From: Leptospira haakeii | GTDB lineage: Bacteria > Spirochaetota > Leptospiria > Leptospirales > Leptospiraceae | Length of the DNA stretch: 64,000 nucleotides | Assembly (NCBI RefSeq): GCF_002812045.1 | Contig: NZ_NPEG01000003.1 | Span: 124,001 to 188,000 of the forward strand | Direction of reading: 5' to 3' | In this document: piece by piece, positions 61,478-64,000 of the stretch | Layout of the letters: each line of letters begins with the position of its first letter | Position numbering within the stretch: the first letter of the stretch is position 1 | The notes under the pieces: model-generated | What the model was told of the DNA's origin: nothing | Database searches by the model: none | The model's input: only the letters and a program-made list of their open reading frames with translations | Program-made: the position numbers and the translations under genes

Positions 61478-62229
61478 TATGAGGCAAAGAGTTTTTCCCA
61501 TTGGGAAAGGAAGAAAGATACTGCCTGTTCCGATCTTAAAACGGAAGAAGAAAGTCTGATTCCTGGAATATTTGATTTTCTGAATACTTCCAATTCCGTT
61601 TTTGTCCAGCCCGGTTCAGGGCCTAATAAGATAAAATATTCTTTTTCATCCAAAGGAAGAATCTCTTGGATAAATTTTCCTTTTTTATCCAAATAGAAAA
61701 ATTTTCGGGAAGAAGACACTATTTCGGAAATGGACTGTTTCTTTTCGAAACTTGTTTTTTTACCTGGAGGAACAAATCCAAGTTCTAATTTAGGTAGAAA
61801 AACGTTACCACCTTGTTCCATTCCTAAAATCAGTTTTTCTTTTATATTCTCTTCTTTCCAAACGGGGGAGGTGAGATATTCAGTTCTGGAAAGTGTAGCA
61901 AGTCTGAATTCCAAGGATTGTACTCCCCAGACACCGGCAAGTTCTAGGATTTTCTCTACTGTAGGAGGTCTTTGGACGGAGACGATTAGATTTATACCGG
62001 GACTTCTTCTTTTAGGCTTAATAATCGGAGTGTATGATCCTAAAACTTCTTGAGGAGATATATTTCTAATTTTAAAAATCCCTAAACTTTCATTTAGGAG
62101 ACCGGCTTTGATCTTATTTCCTTCTTTTTTCTGTAAAACTTTTAGAATATGAATGATCTTATCTTGATTGATAATCTTGAATTCCCCAGAATTTGTTTTC
62201 TGAGAGGGATCCAATATTAGATAATTCAT
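61474..62229 (-). CDS. rsmE: 16S rRNA (uracil-1498-N3)-methyltransferase RsmE family
   Basis: A 251-residue SPOUT enzyme. The N-terminal PUA-like domain (1-75) is followed by the knotted domain: LIVSVQRPPTVEKILELAGVWGVQSLEF (about 96-123), SRTEYLTSPVWKEENIKEKLILGMEQGGN, FILLGPEPGWTKTELEVF and GIRLSSSVLRSEQAVSFFLSQ. The SAM-binding motif normally reads GPEGG and the later motif LRxETA; here they are GPEPG and LRSEQA. This is probably still active but divergent. It lies 4 bp after the zinc-ribbon gene. Confidence 0.86.
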   Translation of the reverse strand: MNYLILDPSQKTNSGEFKIINQDKIIHILKVLQKKEGNKIKAGLLNESLGIFKIRNISPQEVLGSYTPIIKPKRRSPGINLIVSVQRPPTVEKILELAGVWGVQSLEFRLATLSRTEYLTSPVWKEENIKEKLILGMEQGGNVFLPKLELGFVPPGKKTSFEKKQSISEIVSSSRKFFYLDKKGKFIQEILPLDEKEYFILLGPEPGWTKTELEVFRKSNIPGIRLSSSVLRSEQAVSFFLSQWEKLFASY

Positions 62230-62233
62230 AAGT

Positions 62234-62752
62234 CTAAATTTCTACTTGAGGAGCTTTATCATCTTCTTCATTAGGACTCGGAACAGAAGGTTCTTGTGTC
62301 TCTGGAGAATTCCAATTTGGAATAGATTCATTCCAGTTTTGGGAAGAAAAGAAACAGGCCCTTGCGATCCCGATTAGGATCAAAATGAATAGAATATATT
62401 TTGCGAGAAGTGGGCCGAATCCTGTACGATTCGGATCATCATTATAATTTTCGAATGATTGGGAACGTTCTCCAGGATTTTGCCAACCATAGGATCTATT
62501 CCGACTAAATCTGGATTTGATGGATTCGAATTTATCTTCTAAAAAACGAAAAAATCCCCGTACTGAACGGGGACTCTTAATGCCGGAGTCTCCTCCGGGG
62601 AGATCGTATCTTCCGCCTCTAAAACTGGCCGGGTCTTCCGGATCAAAAACGAAAGAATGATAACATCTAGGACACCGAACAGTCAGTCTTCCCAAATCCA
62701 TGGGAATCCTGAGTTCAGTGCCGCAGGAAGAACAAGGAAGAATATACCGCAC
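62234..62752 (-). CDS. Zinc-ribbon membrane protein of unknown function
   Basis: A 172-residue protein. Two CxxC pairs (CSSC at 7-10 and CPRC at 27-30) form a zinc ribbon of the MJ0042 type (LPCSSCGTELRIP...VRCPRCYHSFVFDP). One TM helix lies at about 118-137, and the tail is acidic and Pro-rich. The start is GTG 62752, since the next ATG would delete the first Cys pair. It lies 5 bp after the FcpB-like gene and 4 bp before rsmE, forming one operon. Confidence 0.75.
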   Translation of the reverse strand: MRYILPCSSCGTELRIPMDLGRLTVRCPRCYHSFVFDPEDPASFRGGRYDLPGGDSGIKSPRSVRGFFRFLEDKFESIKSRFSRNRSYGWQNPGERSQSFENYNDDPNRTGFGPLLAKYILFILILIGIARACFFSSQNWNESIPNWNSPETQEPSVPSPNEEDDKAPQVEI

Positions 62753-62757
62753 TTAGC

Positions 62758-63582
62758 TTAGTATTTCAGGGATTCCTTGAGCGTGTTTACGTTCTCTTTG
62801 TAGTTCTCATTACCCAATTGATCATTATAATCGAAAATTTTGGTAAACAATCTGTCGAATGAATCCAAATGTTTAATGTAGAAAGTCTTTTTGAAAGAGT
62901 TACGGATAGGGTGGGTCTTAGTGTTCTCTACGTTAGCAAGAACATATTTACCAACACCTTTTTCACTAGGAGTTTCAGGGCGACCACCTTCAGGATAACC
63001 GTTCTTTTGATAGAATAGTTCGATCTTGTCGTTATGTCCTGGTTGATCATTTGGAGCCCTGTCGATGATCTCGGAAACCGATTTATCTTCGATTAGGAAG
63101 TTATTCTTATAAACTTTGCTTATAATTTTGCTGATTTTGCGAGGAGGTTCCATTCTAGGATCCGGATCGTTGGTGTTCGGTCCTTCGAAGTAGATTTCCA
63201 TAAACTTGGAAAGTCCACCTTGAACGATCTTACCTTGTCCTCTTTCCTCATCCTTAATGAAATCGTAAACTTCTACACGGATACAGTTGTTTGCTGCATC
63301 TTCTTGTGCGTTGCTATTAGCAGGCACACATTCGTCGTTGTTTGCTTTTCCTTTGAAAAGAACAGTTCTGAATGGAAGAATACGTACTTTCATTTTCATG
63401 AGTACGGTATGACGTTTTAGTCTTTCGTTAAGAGCGGAAGCTCTCTGATCCAGACCTTTTTCAGTATCCAAAATGGCAGCACCAGTTTGCTGATCTTCCT
63501 TCTTTTGGGCTTGGTTGTCTTGAGCGTTGAGTATGCCTGCGATTGAAAAAATTGCCAGGCAAAATGCGATTTTGCGTTTCAT
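62758..63582 (-). CDS. Exported protein, probably flagellar coiling protein B-like (FcpB)
   Basis: A 274-residue protein with a signal peptide (MKRKIAFCLAIFSIAGILNAQ, cleavage near 21). The helix QRASALNERLKRHTVLMKMKVRILPFRTVLFKGK (about 46-79) and QGGLSKFMEIYFEGPNTNDP are the parts that resemble what I remember of the FcpA/FcpB filament-surface proteins of Leptospira. Gene order relative to flaB and met genes also fits the L. interrogans location I recall for FcpB. These proteins coat the periplasmic filament and give it curvature. Both arguments rest on memory, so the name is tentative; FcpA itself is not excluded. Confidence 0.6.
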   Translation of the reverse strand: MKRKIAFCLAIFSIAGILNAQDNQAQKKEDQQTGAAILDTEKGLDQRASALNERLKRHTVLMKMKVRILPFRTVLFKGKANNDECVPANSNAQEDAANNCIRVEVYDFIKDEERGQGKIVQGGLSKFMEIYFEGPNTNDPDPRMEPPRKISKIISKVYKNNFLIEDKSVSEIIDRAPNDQPGHNDKIELFYQKNGYPEGGRPETPSEKGVGKYVLANVENTKTHPIRNSFKKTFYIKHLDSFDRLFTKIFDYNDQLGNENYKENVNTLKESLKY

Positions 63583-63707
63583 TGTACCCTATTTCCTTGG
63601 TCTCTTCTGCGTTTGGGTCTCCCGAAAGTCGAGAATACCCTGTCTCTAGTATCGGTAAAATAGACTCCCGATTAAATCGAAGACTTACATTTTCGCACCG
63701 AAAACAT

Positions 63708-64000
63708 TTATTTTCCGGATTTCGAACTGGTTTCTAGATACAGTTCATAGGGGGGAGGAGTCGGTTTCAATCCTTTTTCAATCAGATTGGCCGCCCATCT
63801 TCGTTCTACAAAATCGCAGAAATCCCGTAAATCCCGTCCAGAATGCGATCCCAATCGTTGTGAAATTGTTAAACGCTCTGAATCCTGTAAATGTTTAGCA
63901 TAATTTCCTAATATCGCAGCCCTTTCTTTTTCATTAGGCAGCGGGAAGAATACTGATCTGTCGAATCTGGAAACCAAAGCCTTATCCAGGTCCTGTTTTC
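63708..64000 (-). CDS. AAA+ ATPase, C-terminal part (start outside the window)
   Basis: The last 97 residues of an AAA+ protein running in from the right edge. KQDLDKALVSRFDRSVFFPLPNEKERAAIL carries the 'lD.AlisRfDr' second-region-of-homology arginine finger and the FPLPN..ER turn. The remainder (YAKHLQDSERLTISQRLGSHSGRDLRDFCDFVERRWAANL) is the helical lid, in which SGRDLRDFC corresponds to sensor 2. Family subtype (FtsH-like, spastin-like) cannot be set from this fragment. The frame continues to base 64000 without a stop. Confidence 0.8.
   Translation of the reverse strand, partial: KQDLDKALVSRFDRSVFFPLPNEKERAAILGNYAKHLQDSERLTISQRLGSHSGRDLRDFCDFVERRWAANLIEKGLKPTPPPYELYLETSSKSGK

Overview
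The window is chromosomal DNA of a Leptospira species. The evidence is two closely similar flaB-type periplasmic flagellin genes, a FlgT-like lipoprotein a few genes away (the place I remember lipL46 occupying in L. interrogans), many short lipoproteins with a loose spirochaetal lipobox (LFQC, LNSC, LGLNC, SSGSC), a flagellar-coiling-protein-like exported protein, and a metY-metX-metW cluster. Base composition looks like the low 40s percent GC by eye (not counted), which fits an intermediate/P2-type Leptospira better than the L. interrogans group. Genes are dense and on both strands. I see no insertion sequence, prophage, CRISPR array or rRNA gene.

Layout. 1-5.2 kb: end of a DinG-type helicase, a LeuT-like amino acid/Na+ symporter, and clpB. 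5.3-9.9 kb: a tandem-HTH regulator, a SurA/PrsA-like lipoprotein, a coiled-coil protein, a membrane protein, a STAS protein and a polyprenol/diacylglycerol-kinase-like membrane enzyme. 9.9-14.8 kb (minus strand): a seven-gene run eno - ftsB/divIC-like - clpP - small acidic protein - YheT-like hydrolase - DUF4416 - lipoprotein. 14.9-21.7 kb: membrane protein, an LpxC-like protein, small lipoprotein, lepA, a PLP enzyme, and an S41/PDZ protein that lacks its catalytic dyad. 21.8-25.1 kb: sdhCAB. 25.3-28.2 kb: aldo/keto reductase, DUF309 and hydrolase. 28.3-33.5 kb: small protein, PilZ-like protein, serA, lipoprotein, lysS and a YdcF-like protein. 33.5-34.75 kb: tRNA-Leu(GAG), pgsA-like, tRNA-Asp(GTC) and a structured element that ends in a copy of the tRNA-Asp 3' end. 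34.75-39.1 kb: pdhA-pdhB-pdhC followed by fliG. 39.6-41.7 kb: two flaB genes, the second with a highly structured leader. 41.9-45 kb: lipoprotein, ArsR/SRPBCC pair with a 40-bp operator-like dyad, LipL46-like lipoprotein. 45-50.5 kb: NamZ-like muramidase, DUF2797, M48 protease, DUF2157/GDYXXLXY pair. 50.5-55.2 kb: oxidoreductase and an Mla-type lipid transport operon headed by an unusual repeat protein. 55.2-59.5 kb: ddl and metYXW. 59.8-64 kb: outer-membrane beta-barrel candidate, rsmE, zinc-ribbon protein, FcpB-like protein and the end of an AAA+ ATPase.

Together the genes cover central metabolism (enolase, pyruvate dehydrogenase, succinate dehydrogenase, serine and methionine synthesis), proteostasis (ClpB, ClpP, SurA-like, M48), envelope maintenance (Mla, Ddl, NamZ, lipoproteins) and the periplasmic flagellum (FlaB x2, FliG, FcpB-like). 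No single novel multi-gene system stands out. The most unusual items are degenerate or re-purposed enzymes (LpxC-like, S41-like), the tRNA-Asp-linked element, the ArsR operator dyad, the flaB2 leader and the repeat protein heading the mla operon.
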